DNA of 64,000 nt from Amphirosellinia nigrospora (lineage: Eukaryota; Ascomycota; Sordariomycetes; Xylariales; Xylariaceae): the NCBI GenBank assembly GCA_004123355.1, contig SCHM01000001.1, forward strand, positions 10,736,193-10,800,192. Direction: 5' to 3'. The notes beneath the pieces are model-generated. The model ran no database searches. It was not told the DNA's origin and worked only from the letters and a program-made list of their open reading frames with translations. Shown one piece after another: positions 50,237-62,937 of this stretch (position 1 is the stretch's first letter; each line of letters opens with the position of its first letter). Position numbers and translations under genes: made by a program.

Positions 50237-51729
50237 ATGTCAGGCCAATATTATCCCCGCCGCCTGGTGCCGCCGGGTCGGGAGGTATGCTAGCTTTCAC
50301 TTCCTACCTCCGTGTTGCGCCGACCGATCTTTGAGCAGATGGTAGGCAGGGAAATGATTTTGGGGCTCACAAGTCACACAAACGCAAACAGGACCGCAAA
50401 CAAACTACCCACCACCTCCGACATCACCACCCGCCAACCAGACAAGATTCTATCCACCGCCGCCCGGTACGCCGAGCTACCCGCCCCAGGAGCATCCCAG
50501 GCTCAAGCTCAAGCCCAAGCCCAAGTCCAAAGTCCGGGCTACCCTGCGCCACAACACCAGAACTACCCGCCTCCTCAGCAGAGCTATCCAGCGCCGCCGC
50601 AACAGAGCGTGTCCCCGCCCCGAAGACCGCAACACCGACTTCTTACCCCCCTCCCCCAGCCCAATCGTCCTTCCAGTCGCCCCCGCAACATCAGCAGCAC
50701 ATGAACCTGGCCCTCCGGAATAATGGCGCCGCGACACCACCGATCAACGCCCCCGCCTACTCGGATGTAGCTCCGAATGCCCCTCAGGGCTATCCGCAAG
50801 AAAAGCCCTCTGCACAACGGGCACAACAACCACAACAGCCACCAGGGCCATCGACAGGGCCGTCACCCGCGCCCAACATGTCGGCGGGGGCGCCGGCGCC
50901 AGGTCAGTTTGTAGGGGCCAGCACGACGACCGTGGATGACGTGGGCACCTTCAACGGGGGCTCGTACCGCATCAGTCACCGGGACTGTAACACGATCGTA
51001 ACAGTTCAGCTGGCGATGGGGTGCCCCCTGACGGCTAGACCCGGGGTTTTGATTGCCATGAGCCGACCATCACACTCAAGGGCGAGTATAAATTCAGCAT
51101 GAAGAAGCTGGTGGCGGGCTCCGATTTAGGTCAATCGACCTATATTGGCCCGGGCGAGTTGCTGCTGGCGCCAAGCATGTTGGGCGATATCACGACCATC
51201 CGCCTGAGCGGCGAGGAGTCGTGGAGCGTGGGTAAGGACGCTTACGTGGCAAGTACACAAGGCGTCAATCGCGACTACAAGCGCCAGGGGCTCGGCAAAG
51301 CCATGTTTTCGGGCGAGGGCCTCTGGGTTCATAAGATTAGCGGTGTCGGCTTGCTATGGATTACGAGCTTCGGCGCCATTATCCGTAAGGACCTTGGCGA
51401 AGGTGAGAAGTATATTGTCGACAACGGTCACCTCGTTGCCTGGAATGTTAAATACATCATGGAGCGCGTTTCTAGCGGTGGCATTATTGCTGGCTTTGCC
51501 ACCGGTGAGGGCCTCGTGTGCAAGTTCACTGGCCCAGGTACGGTCTTCCTCCAGACTAGGAATCCGGTGAGTCCTATCGAATTATTGGTTTCATTTTGTC
51601 TTTCAACACTCAATTCACCCCTACTCCCAAAATTGAAGTTGCGGTCTGAAGTTGAGTCTTGGCTAACGAACTGTGTTCACTTAGCGAGCCTTTGGCGCCT
51701 ACATGGCAGGTAACACCGCGCCTCCATGA
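50237..51729 (+). CDS. aim24: AIM24 family protein (mitochondrial biogenesis)
   Basis: AIM24 in yeast is a mitochondrial inner-membrane protein needed for normal MICOS and respiratory function. Longer fungal relatives like this one carry a Pro/Gln-rich N-terminus and may act elsewhere. The probable start at 50237 reads MSGQYYP and continues into a proline-rich stretch, with an intron beginning at a GTATGC near 50284. Low-complexity segments follow: repeated Ala-Gln (50505-50530) and [10 protein letters not shown]. The conserved [14 protein letters not shown] precedes the AIM24/TRAP-like beta-rich domain: [78 protein letters not shown] 118-bp intron (51567-51684) leads to the last exon, [14 protein letters not shown]. 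The frame slips near 50255, in the low-complexity N-terminus, and near 51063 (one C short between IAM and SPTIT). Exon structure before 50700 is uncertain. Confidence 0.88.
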
Positions 51730-54700
51730 AATTAGCTGCATACTGTTACTGTTACGGTGTAAAGACTTTAGCGAGCTCGTTAGTTGCCAAGCTGGTTCAT
51801 CAGATCTGTTTGTAGGTCGGTTCATCGGTCAGGCAAGTGTAGTTAGCGTAAGCATGAGGGCGCGATCGAGCGGTGTGCTCTTGTTGGTTAGCAGCGGCGG
51901 GTAAGGTAGTGCACACATTCCTTTTCACCCAATCGAGATATTTCAGTTCATACACTACGCAGTAGTTCATCCATATGTAGGGTACACATGGTAGGCCGCT
52001 TCATATCCGCACCAGTTTCCGCACCCTATCCGCACTCGCATATGCATCCCGGCTCCCTTTCCGAAATGTTAGATGAGTGGGCTGTTGTATTAAACTTGAT
52101 TCTATTTTCTTCCATCGCATCTCGGTATCCCATGCAGAGTTAATCATGAACCCACTTTTAACTATTAGTCAGGGGTCTGGGTTAGGTCTTGGTTAGGTAC
52201 AGTAGTCTATCTTACCAGCACTATACTTTAATTATGCAACTTGCAGTAGGTTAGGGATGGGTCCAGTGTTTCGATGATGTTTTTTACTTATTTCTCGTTG
52301 AACGAAGATGGTTTATACTTGTACATTGCAACGCTGCGGTGTGTGGGTTGTATGCGAACACCTGGTGGCGACATGGGTGCGGAACGATTTCCTCACCCCG
52401 TACCAGCCTTAACAGATCTCTTATGACCCGTACAATCCGCCCCGGTGTATTTCGGAGGTTTTGAGATGAGCAATCAGAAGGTCTTCTTGATCCTTCTCTC
52501 ATCACGACCGTGATCCTCGAGGATGATGCTCCTCTAGCTATCGATCACGCGATGTATTATACCCTCTCGTCACTGTCGTGTTCTGATTTAGTAGGGAGGT
52601 TAATTCTTGTTGTGTTTCCGAGTAACAGCTGATCGGTGAATGCCGTAATCACTGTACATAGCGTACATACACGCTAACCATGTCGAACACCACGGCGGCT
52701 CGCACGGTTCAACGGGAAATTCCTTCTCCAGTTCCATTGCCCTGGCGTCGTGTGCGTGTGTCAGCGTACGGAGACGGGTATTGTTGCCATTTCGCGAACG
52801 ACAACGTGGGATATCATACGTCTTAGGTAACATACGACCATGTGGTATTCCCTGTTTCCTCGGGAGTTATTTACGTATTAGTATGATTACTCCAGACTCG
52901 ATGAGGGAGAGCGCTGGATGCAGGGCCTCCGAAAACGGCTAGGTAGGTAGAGTAGCAGCTGTGGACGGAGGATATATCCTCGTTCCGGGCAGGCAGGGTC
53001 CTCATGTTACGGGTTCCTAGTATAGGATATCGACATTGGCTAAGACAGATGAGCCGAGACCTGGTCTCCTCGATCAGTCGATAACTTGACCGGGCCAGTC
53101 ACGAGATCTGGGTGACAGGACCGATTCGGTAATTTTCAGTAAGCAAGCAGTGCGCACTCATCCCCCGCGCTCGGAGGATCGCACCTAGCCAGGTTGGCAA
53201 CGACCATGGATCGTTGAGGGCGGACGCCACGAAAAGCTTAAGCTCTACACTACACTAGTGTACGGCCCTTCCCCAGTCAGACCAGTCCATTCAAAACCTG
53301 GACGTTCAATTTTACTATGAACTAGGAATTGAGGCGTTCGTCGACGGGCGCGAGGCGATGGCGTCGTGAGCCGAACTATTGGCCGCTTTGTATCGTGCAC
53401 AGTAAGCAGGCAAGTCATAATTAGGTTGGCTTGATCTGGCTCGGTTGTGGCACTTTCACAGCAACGTAGTATGATGGGATGTTGTGAATAGGAACTTGTT
53501 TTGTGCCGGTGAACCCCTGCCCTCTTCTCCTTCTTGGCCATAATTGTAGTATAGCTCGGTCGTCGTCCTTGTCACCATCATCATCACCACCGCAATCGCT
53601 TCGCCCTTATGACGATGGCCTTATCTACCCCGCCTGAAGTGGACTGTGACGGCCGTGCGTTGAGCTGACGCACGGGGTGGGCGGGTACCGGATGCGCGCC
53701 ATGCCATCGACGTTCCGTATTTACATGTGGTGTACACGATCTCGCTGTACCTACTGCAATATATCCGGGTCGATCGAAGGTTGTATCAAGGCTGTGCCGC
53801 ACGTGTTGTGCAAGGAGTTTAGGTAGTAATCGTAGTTAGTTACCTACAAGTACTTTAAATCTATTGATAGTAGACCGCTAGTATGAGTATAGACTCCCAG
53901 GTACCTACCTAGGTTAGGTATTTCAGTAGGTTCAGAAACTCATTGTCTGTCATAGGTTAGTTACCTCTGTAAGAGTCTGCGGTGCCAAGCCGGCCGATTC
54001 CACTGCAGGCTCCTCTAATCGACGCCGGTCCGTCCAGTGCCCGAACCTGGCAAAATACTAATGCTTATGCTTAAAATAGCGTAACCTTGGAAGATTCCGC
54101 CAGGACTAGCGTCGTCTTGGCGGCTCAGTCCGCCACCCATTATAAGAAATTTACTAATGCATTTGACAGCAGCTCTGGTCAGCACGCGCGCGGGTGTACC
54201 CGGTGACGAAGACTGAGCTGGATGTGTAGCGAGAAGCCGTGTAATATAATATAACCCGACTATTGATTTCGTTGGGGGTTCGGTTACAATATCGATATCG
54301 GAGGTCGAGGTTACCGAACCACGGCCTCGGCGTCCCTTTTTAGTAACTACATCGTACTGTACAGGACTGTAGGGGCTGTAGTGTGGTGTACATGTACTGT
54401 GGGCGGGCAGGTACCCAACCCAGTGTTCTGGCAACCGGACGGCATGTGCTCCGCATTCCCACCCCTGTCAGTCGTCAGTGGTCGTCAGTGATCGAATCCC
54501 GGTGGAGGTGGTATAGTAGTGTAGCGTAATTGTCAGCAATCTGTTCTAGCAAGCCACCTACACAGGACCTACACTAGCCCGAGGTGTCCAAGGTGTCATT
54601 TGGGTCACGCAACGGTTTCCTTGCTCGCAATGTTACATCCGCCGACATCCTATTCGCTAGATCAATCAAGCTTAACGTTATCAAGCTTAAATTTTCGCGT

Positions 54701-55528
54701 GGCCAATCGCGACTAAGGCGAGAGGAGTTCGCCTATTCGCCCGAGCCCTTGAACATCGCTGCACGCTGCAGCTGTAGCCCGTGGCGCGAAGGGGTGCGAC
54801 GCCTTCAACGAGACCAGGCTGCAACTATTGACGGCGAGATCCAAGAGCCAAGAGTGCTAACCTTAGTTGATGAACCTAGTGTAGACAACACATGAAGCTG
54901 ATGAACAACGAGACTGAACTATCCGAGATGGTATGTAAAATTCATGGACGGTGCTGGCCGGTAGATGCTGTGCCATGCCGACGCTGTCATGGACTGTGCC
55001 TGAACCGTGATGCCAAGGCAGTAAAGAACTGAAGAGGCACTAGAGGAAGGGGACAAGCGATTATAAGAGGTAGGGCAGTCCGCGACCAGGGGACCCTTTT
55101 TCTATACGATGACTGCATCCATATCCCTGTTTCTAAACCCGCCAATGAACCTAGCCTCAAGCTCGATTCCGTCAAGCCATATGAAGATCACTCAGCTATG
55201 ACAGGACGAGGCGAGCTGTTTATTGGCGTTGTGGAATAAGCTTTCAATTTGCAACCCCCCGGTCGTACCCTTCTTTGAACCCATCCCCTTGGCTGCTCGG
55301 TACTACTTCGTTTCGTTGACACTTTAATCGTACAACGTCGCAGTCCTGGGGCGCCACTAACCGAGCTGACAACGCAGGTTCGTTAAGGCTGACTCCTGCA
55401 GCGACAGTCTCCATCTTGCTTAAGAGGGCCGGTACAGACCGCACTCGGCATTACAGCATGCTGTTGGCATGATTCTGAAAGAAGTGGATTTTTGTTAACG
55501 TCAAACGCTCCCCTTCCCCGGATACAAC
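51730..55528. other. Intergenic, 3.8 kb
   Basis: No gene is recognised. TAGGTACCTA-type words occur near 52940 and 53899-53925, and a GTCAGTGGTC-type tandem lies near 54465-54490. Longer frames, such as 53245-53541 (-), 54015-54434 (-) and 54584-54895 (+), have no recognisable domain and overlap each other's shadows. The right end is the upstream region of the second Zn2Cys6 factor. Confidence 0.4.
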
Positions 55529-57484
55529 ATGCCGGCGCCAAAACCCGAACTGCGAGTGCGTCGCTATCATAGTAGGTCTCGCAATGGATGTACGACCTGT
55601 AAGATGAAGCACATCCGCTGCGACGAGAGGAAACCGTTATGGTAGGCAGAGTCTACTTCCATCCCCTCCTGTCGCGATTTGGAGAAATGAATACCTTGGT
55701 CAGACGCGCCACTGGAGCTGCCGTCGAATGTAGGGCTGCAGATCTTTCATTTGTAGTCACTCGGCGGAGCTTTTTCTTTTGGCCTTCAGCTCCCCCCCTC
55801 GGAAGCCAGCGGAATAGATGGTCGGTAGAGCTCGTAGGCTAACCTTGCTATAGCACGAATTGTCTGGTCAAAGGAGGCGAGTGCGGATACACAGAGACCA
55901 AAACGAAGCCAAAGCCATGCGTTCCCTGTACTGTTGGCCAGAGTGAGGATGAGCAATGGTATGCGGGAACAAGTACGCTGAAGACGACTATGCCGAACCA
56001 TATATTTGTGGGTTACCCAGTAGAGATGGCAGACGAATCGCGGTTTTTATTTGATATCTGTAAGTCGCAGTTGATCGGCTCGAATGTCGTAGCACAGTAG
56101 GTGCGGGAAGGCGAATACTAATAGATATATCAGTTACACGATATCGGAGTGTCGTGTCGAGGGAAGCTTTATTACAACCTGAGTCTTTCATGTGAGTTGG
56201 TCTTTACGATAACGCAAATTTGGTAGCTGACAGCCAACATCATAGTATCCGACGAGCCTTATCGAATCCTGCATGTCTTCATGTCGCTCTACTCATGACC
56301 GCGATTAAATACACATGGACACGGGTTCCATGGATCGGATCAAAAAGTCATTCCTTCACCACAAACTCGAGGCGATCAAGTTCGTCAACGAACAATTGCA
56401 AAATCCCAGGAACGCGGCAACGGACTGTACAATAGCGATATAGCTGCGCTAGCCCTAGCAGAAGTATGTGTCGGGATAATCTAGGACGAATATGACAGGT
56501 CGTCTTCTTCGGTTTGACACAAATAGTGGACTAACAGTTATGCAGAGTGCGTTGGGATGTCGAGACACAGCAAAGCCCACATGACCGGACTTTCACAAAT
56601 ATTAGAAATGCGAGACGACGAAATGTTTACCGACGGAAATATATTTCAGAGTCTTGTAATATTGTACGCACTCTTGTTACCTTTTTGGATATATATGTTA
56701 ACAGTGTGGCGGAACAGAACATCAAGGGGCACAGGCAAGCTTACTTTGCGGGAACTCACAGACGCCACGAAGGGCATCGAGAATCCAGAATCGCTCGGCA
56801 TGTGTACATTCCGAGTTATACCCGATAGATTTCGTCGCATGGTGGATCAAGAGGTGGATTTCAGCGATAAGACGGTCAACGAAGCGTTGGAAGAGGCCAC
56901 GGAGGGTTCGGGATCCTCGAGATCAAGCCGACGACATTATCGACGAACGCGATTAGCCGAGCACGATTGATGAGCTGCTACTTGTGTGTATTTGCGATGC
57001 TGGGAACTAACGTGGTGGATCCCTTCATGCTCAACTGGCTCGTGGAATGGATGTTATCGGACCTTATCTCGCGAGGAAGAGGCGATGCGACAAGCAAGTT
57101 CCCCAGACAGTCTGTTCTGGGAATCTTGATGGTCACTTGTGCGGTTGCGACGGCGCGGCCCAGTACACCCTTAGAGGTCCATCAGATCGAAGAGTGAGGG
57201 AGGTGTGTCATGAGAAGATCAGGCTCGTGAGCCACGCACTCAACTTAAAGACGTGGGAGCAGACGAAGGATATCTTTGTCGCATGGGTGTGGAGAGACAA
57301 TTATGACGAGGAGCAACAAGTTAGGGAGATGTGGGAGGAGGCCGTGTATGGCAAGCGAATCGCCGTCACTCGGACAGCATCCCCAAGCTGCTTCGACCGG
57401 CATGACTTCATGTGCGCTAAGGAGCGGGCAAAGTCGATTGTTCGGGCCCAGATTGCCCATATGCGGAGGTTGATGTTGATATAA
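55529..57484 (+). CDS. Zn2Cys6 transcription factor (Fungal_trans_2-like)
   Basis: Exons are about 55529-55641, 55854-56059, 56134-56191, 56246-56463 and 56546-57484, with introns of 212, 74, 54 and 82 bp. The N-terminus is basic (RRYHSRSRNG) and runs into the cluster GCTTCKMKHIRCDERKPLC then TNCLVKGGEC (C-x2-C-x6-C-x6-C-x2-C-x6-C). The first intron splits the fourth Cys codon. The regulatory domain looks like Fungal_trans_2: SVVSREALLQPESFMIIRRA, ACLHVALLMTAIKYTWTRGS, FLHHKLEAIKFVNEQLQNPR, then KAHMTGLSQILEMRDDEMF and, near the end, KIRLVSHALNLKTWEQTKDI. One-base frame changes occur near 56332 and 56440, twice near 56555-56575, and again between about 56900 and 57190. The C-terminal half is therefore pieced together only by family order. 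Five or more breaks make genuine decay possible here. Targets are unknown. Confidence 0.75.
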
Positions 57485-59805
57485 AGCGGGTGAAGGGAAT
57501 GGTAGGCGTGTATATAAGGTTGAGGGCCGTGATGGAGTTTTTGTATTTATACGGAAGCAATCAGCGTGGTTTTGTACATATGGCTTTCTTTCTTGTTATG
57601 TTTTATACCGCAATACCCCAACCTTGCTGGGGAAAGGGAGGGGGGATGGAAAAGCATTGAACAGACTGCGAAGGCTGGAGGGCAAGAAGTGTACATAGCA
57701 ATATATAGCAAGGCGTTCTAGCCGATAGGAGGCAATGGAGACGAGTTCGGAAGGATATAAGCCTCGATGTGTGTGCACTACTTCAACAGCATCTTCGCTT
57801 CGATCTAGATGGTCGGGCTTGATCTACACTTGGCTATTCTAGTTACTACCTACTTACTGCCCTTGCTACATGTATTAGATGTGCAATTAGGCTTATTGAT
57901 TCCCAAGTAGACCCAATATCGTAATATTACTGCCACTCTTCCCCCCGACGTCATGATGAGTCTTTTCTTATAACTAACTGTCCTTGTATCTAAGTATCAT
58001 TCCGCATAACTATAGGATAATATATTTGAAAGTGTTGCATGATGCAGTTCATTGTTCCTCCTTGTCACCAGGCCCCGTGACCTTCCACACCTAGAGAGCA
58101 AACAACCAGCCCGGATGGTCATAGCTCCTAACCCAAAGTCAGGGAATGGGATCTTTGACCTTGGGTTGGTAGTTGTCCAGGGAGTCTGGGAACCGCCACA
58201 GTGGTTCTACTAGCTCGTAACTTGTATACACCCTTAGGTACCTGTGAAATGGATTTGATGATTCGGTGGGTTGGGCTAGGAGTTTGGAATTAAGCGAGCC
58301 TGGAGCGAGCGAAATAATGTTGTTCTTGACCTTAGTTATACAGGTACTTGAGTACTTGCGAGGGAAAATTGTTTGCTAATGCACCTGTATTCATCGCCAT
58401 TCTATTATACTACCTAGTGGAAGAAGTATGATGTTGCATATGGATAGTACTTGGCCTTACAGATAAAAGAAAGATGGCAATCAACCTAATGCACCAATAG
58501 TTCCACAAGAAAGTTCACATGGGAACTAACCCGCCGTAAATAATGGAATGAGATGGGAAAGATGCCCATTGAGTACCTGTTGCCTAGCCTGGGATGCCAT
58601 CATAGCTAACACATTCAATGGAAGTCGATTTTATATAGGTGTGGCCGTCCTATCGCAGAGCAGCATTCGAGGTAACTACCAATAGAAACTAATACCTTCA
58701 GGACTCGTGCTAGTTTATCGACTTGCAAACATCTGCAACTGTTGCATATTAGCTCTTCCGAACCCTCCTTCACCCAACTTTATATTCCCTTCAAGCCCTC
58801 TATTTTCTGCCCCCTTTCTGTTTTATTCCTACAAGCAACACAGTTCATGAGAACACAGAAGTCCTTGAATGTAAGTTCTTGACGAGTACGGACTTACTTC
58901 AACATACCATATGTTATAAGCCGCAACTCCCAGAACACACACCGAGAACCTTGGTCAACGAGTTAACCTTTCCTTGGTTGTGAGCTGGTCCTTCCCTATC
59001 AGGCATTCACTCACCTTGCACATGCCGTATCTCGACACTCCCAAGCCGTCAATATCTGCCACAGCACGCGGTCCCAATCATCATACTCTCGATCTTCCCG
59101 CCATCATTGGATCTACTCGATAGCATCCCGTCGGCATAATCGAGATTTTTGGATTGGACCGTAGCCTTTTGGTTCCGCTTGGTATTGCCCTCAGCCTCGC
59201 AGACTTACAATATCTTTCCCCCAACCCCTCGCCTCAATCGACCAAGCAAGCAAACAACGTACTGCCCCCAAGCGCCTTCTGTCCCGCTACCCCAGATTTT
59301 GCGCCTGAGCCTAACCATCTATTCTTCCTTTCTGTACTCGAAGATCTCCGAGGTTCTTTGCAAAGCCATTATATAACAGCCCGAGCTCTCATCCCTAGCG
59401 ATACGCACCACGAAGCGCCAGTTTGAAGAGGAAGCAATCTTGCTTCGGCCAGGCCAGGTAAGTTTAGTTCCATTTCCGTTATTATCATTGCTCAGCCGTA
59501 AAGTAAATGCAGCATCGATTGTCATTAAGCATACACTAATGCCGCAGATAAGACATTTGCCGACAAACTACGCATCCTGCTTAGTTGACTGAGTTTCGTC
59601 CTCGACCTAGTAAGACTCGCATTTTCCAACTTGTCGTTATGGTGCGGCAAAATCGAGAGGGTTGATATCTACGTGGCGATATGTGTATTCTATAACCCGT
59701 AGGAAATCGAATACTAACATTCCCACTCGCCCAGGCCGAAATTACAGTTTCCCCTACGAATCTGAAAAAGAAGGCTAAGGAGGTCTTGCACAGCGCGAAC
59801 TCGCT
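57485..59805. other. Intergenic, 2.3 kb
   Basis: AT-rich downstream of the transcription factor. From about 58750 on it becomes pyrimidine-rich and is probably the promoter and leader of the next gene. A plus-strand frame at 59154-59426 (containing LSPNPSPQSTKQANNV) could be a 5' exon of the following gene but shows no conserved content. Confidence 0.4.
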
Positions 59806-61923
59806 ATGTTTAACGGTCGGGACGGTAAGAAGGGCTTTCGGGCTAGGGCCAAAGATAACCTGAAAAGCCTCACCATCGATACCAAAGTCGCCCAGGACCC
59901 TCACAACGTCGAAAATCCAAACATGGCTGCCAGGGACCGCTCGAATAGTAAATCGGCAATGTCGAATGGATACGAGAATAGGGACTTCCGAACTAAATCC
60001 AACATCAAAGGGCTCGCTCTCGACACCAAATTGGCCCAAGGCGCTTATCAGGCTGAAAACGCCGGCATGTCTATCGATACTAGAATGGCTCGGAAAGCTA
60101 GCATCACCGAATCGCCGAGACTTTCCGAAGCCATGATGAATAGAAACTGGCGAGACCATCGACGAGCGCCAGAGGAGGACTCCTCGGAAATGGTGGATCC
60201 TCCCTGGACAGCCCCCCCAGAACAGTCAAAGTTCCCCGGAGAGATTAAAGCTAAGCTTCACCACAATGAGGATGAAGTCATTGATTATGAGCATGGCCTA
60301 AAGCGAGCTGCATATCGATGTAAAAGACCCGAGGATGTGAAGCCTGAGCTCATCCCGTTTATCACCAGCACTGATAATGTCGACCTTGATCTTTGTTTCT
60401 CTGCGCCTGCCACCAAGACTGAGTTTTCCACTGCTGAAATAGGAACCGAAGAGCGTGCTTCCAAATACGACCCTAGCGTTTTTCAACCTTCCATCAAATC
60501 TGTTGTTCGTCTTAATGAAATGGCGCCGATTAAGCGTGCTGGCTATGAGAAAATTCTCAATTGGGATGAACAACGATCAAAATGGGACAATCGTGGAAGT
60601 CTCTGCGACTCTAGCTCCATCACAACAATCTCGCTAGTTGACCCCTCTCCTTCCTCGAGCTGGGAAATTATAGAGTTTCCCTACGCTGAGATCCGACCTG
60701 TCCGTGGTATCAAAAGATTTGAAACGGGGCTTAGTGATGTTGAAGAGACGATTCGAAAGCAATTGTCAACTCTCGTGGAACCCCAATCGGCGGGCTTGCC
60801 CCCGGAGCACCTCAGGAAAGCATACGAACAAGTACGGGAGGAGAGACGAAAAGCGATGATTCTGGCTAATTCGACTCATGGGACCCGGGGTCACCAGGGT
60901 GGCGTAAACTCCAACAAGAACGCATCCGGCAAAGATGGTGCTGCCGACACTCAATTCAACGCTCTGCTGGGGAAGCTTAATAAATTGTGCGCTCCACGTC
61001 TTCGCGCATTTACTCTCAACGATAAAGACGATGCCTATAGCCCTAATTGCGCAAACAAGACCAAGGATACCGAGAAAGACGACCCCCGTCGCAGCCCATC
61101 AGGAGACTCAGGTATTAGTGGTCTGTCCCCCGAGGTCGCAAGAGGGCTTCGACGTTGAACCCCAAGGCCATTGAATTTCGTTGCACCGCACAGGAAAAGC
61201 AGTCGCCAGTTACCAATCAAAGCGACGTGGGACCGGCACAAGTTGCTAAGCAGACCCCAGACCCAGAGACCAAGGATCCGATCCGGCAGCTGGAGACACG
61301 AGTAGCAGAGTTGGAGGCCCAACTTGCACGACAACAGCCCAAGCAAGTACAGTTTGCACAGCAAGGACGTGGCAAGGGATTTAAGATGAACCAAGCACTT
61401 TATGGGGCGAAGAATCATGGACCTACGGTTTTTGGTGGCGGTGCTCACCAGCCCGCGATGAATAAGGGCATCCAGAGCCCGCCAGGATATCAACCTGCCC
61501 ATCCGGTTCCGCCAGGAGCGGGTTTTGGAATGGGCATACCCTATCCCATTTTGCGGTTACCCTGCATGGTCCCGTAGTGCAGCGAATACTACGCAGGCAA
61601 TGATTCCCTTCCCAGGTCAGACACCTCCGGTACCAGCTCCGCCGGCTTCAGGCACATCTCTCTGGGTCAAGAGTATGTTTGGACCCAAGCCGGTGTCAAA
61701 ACCAGACCGTCCATTTCATCCTGGAGACGGAACGCAAGCGACGCGGCAGCAAGAATACGAAGAGTATCTCGAGCACCTTCGGACGATCGACCCATCATAC
61801 GCACAAAGCTGCAAACTGCGACAAGCTCGCCGCGCTGATCGTCAGCGCTCCGGACCCCAAAATGGTCATGGTCGTCAAGGCTCGGGGCAGAATCTACTTG
61901 TTAACTACAGGCTTGACCTATAG
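59806..61923 (+). CDS. Conserved-looking disordered protein with internal repeats
   Basis: I recognise no family. A continuous 450-codon frame starts MFNGRDGKKG. Residues 11-40 and 61-88 are two copies of one unit: NLKSLTIDTKVAQ matches NIKGLALDTKLAQ, and VENPNM matches AENAGM. A third partial copy is SIDTRMARKAS. The middle is acidic and polar with conserved-looking segments (EVIDYEHGLKRAAYRCKRPE, IPFITSTDNVDLDL). After one-base frame changes near 61150 and 61540 it continues with STLNPKAIEFRC, a coiled-coil segment (IRQLETRVAELEAQLARQQ), a Gly/Pro/Gln-rich stretch, and SGTSLWVKSMFGPKP near the end. The coding bias is clear (no stops over 1.35 kb and polar residues throughout), so the gene is real even though its function is unknown. 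The end at 61923 and the exact start are tentative. Confidence 0.7.
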
Positions 61924-62937
61924 GTTTCTAATAAACGGTAGAGAACGAGAGGAGAGGCCAGAGATTCAAGGCTCGGCTAAGCACCAGGAGATGAAGGAAG
62001 GGAGGGCACGCGATAAGGACGACTTGGCCTTTCACTTTCTTTCCATAGCGATTCGAGCGACAGCAATTTTCTCCTTGCCAGCATACATATAGTGCCAGAC
62101 GTGGTGGTCATGCTGAACTTTCCCGAGATAGTTGCTAATCTGGCCGGGCTCCGACTAACTTGTATTTTCATTTTCATATTTTCGTTACGGCACAGGGGAG
62201 AAAAAGGATAGTCAGTCATGGATCTCGTTACACAGTTCGGCTAGGACTACAAACAAGCGACATGATACCTGTTGAATAGGTAGTAGATGTTGGGAGTGGA
62301 ACAGAGGCGTGTAGGCTTAATTAGAAGCAGGCAGATGATTAACCACTGCCAAGGAAGCATTCGTGGTAGTTCGGCTTGAGGATAAGGGGACATAGAGAGA
62401 ATAGACTAGCTGTTAACTTGCTAATTAGATGTTAATTACGATTATCATGGTCGTTGCGGCCGTAATCGCATCTTTTGAAGCTGTTGGGGATGACTTGGTG
62501 AACTATTGTATAATATGGGGGTATCGGTTAGGTACCTACTTGCCTAGGCAGGTCCTGGGGAAGAAGTTAGGTACCTATCTAGGTAGAGCTACGGGTGGGT
62601 ACGAGGCATGCAGCTACCCCGGCAGCTTAGGTACTGTGTTAGCGCCCGTCGCATCAACTGCAAACCATACCTTCCTCAACGCCATTTCTCTTGCGATGAG
62701 ACTGGGAAGCATATACCTACTGGACACAACCCAGCCATCCAGGTAATGCCAGACCGAGGTATCTACTTCTCATACCTACTTGGCATTACTTCCATTATAT
62801 CTGGAAACATTTTGGTGGAGGAGCCACGACGCATATCAAGTGAGGCTTGCGTAGAGTAGACGTCTCTTGAGCATATCGCACATCTTCCACTCAAAAATGT
62901 TGTTGCGCAAATAGACGAACTGAGTCGTCTACCAAAG
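61924..62937. other. Intergenic, upstream of MED1
   Basis: Contains a cluster of TAGGTACCTA/CCTAGG words at about 62527-62585 and no recognisable coding sequence. Confidence 0.5.

Noticed and set aside
53245-53541. Minus-strand 98-codon frame starting MAKKEKRAG
   Set aside because: There is no recognisable domain and it overlaps frames of similar length on the other strand. Not supported as a gene.
54480-54500. GATCGAATCCC resembling a tRNA T-arm
   Set aside because: The preceding ~70 bases do not fold into acceptor, D and anticodon arms, so it is not a tRNA.
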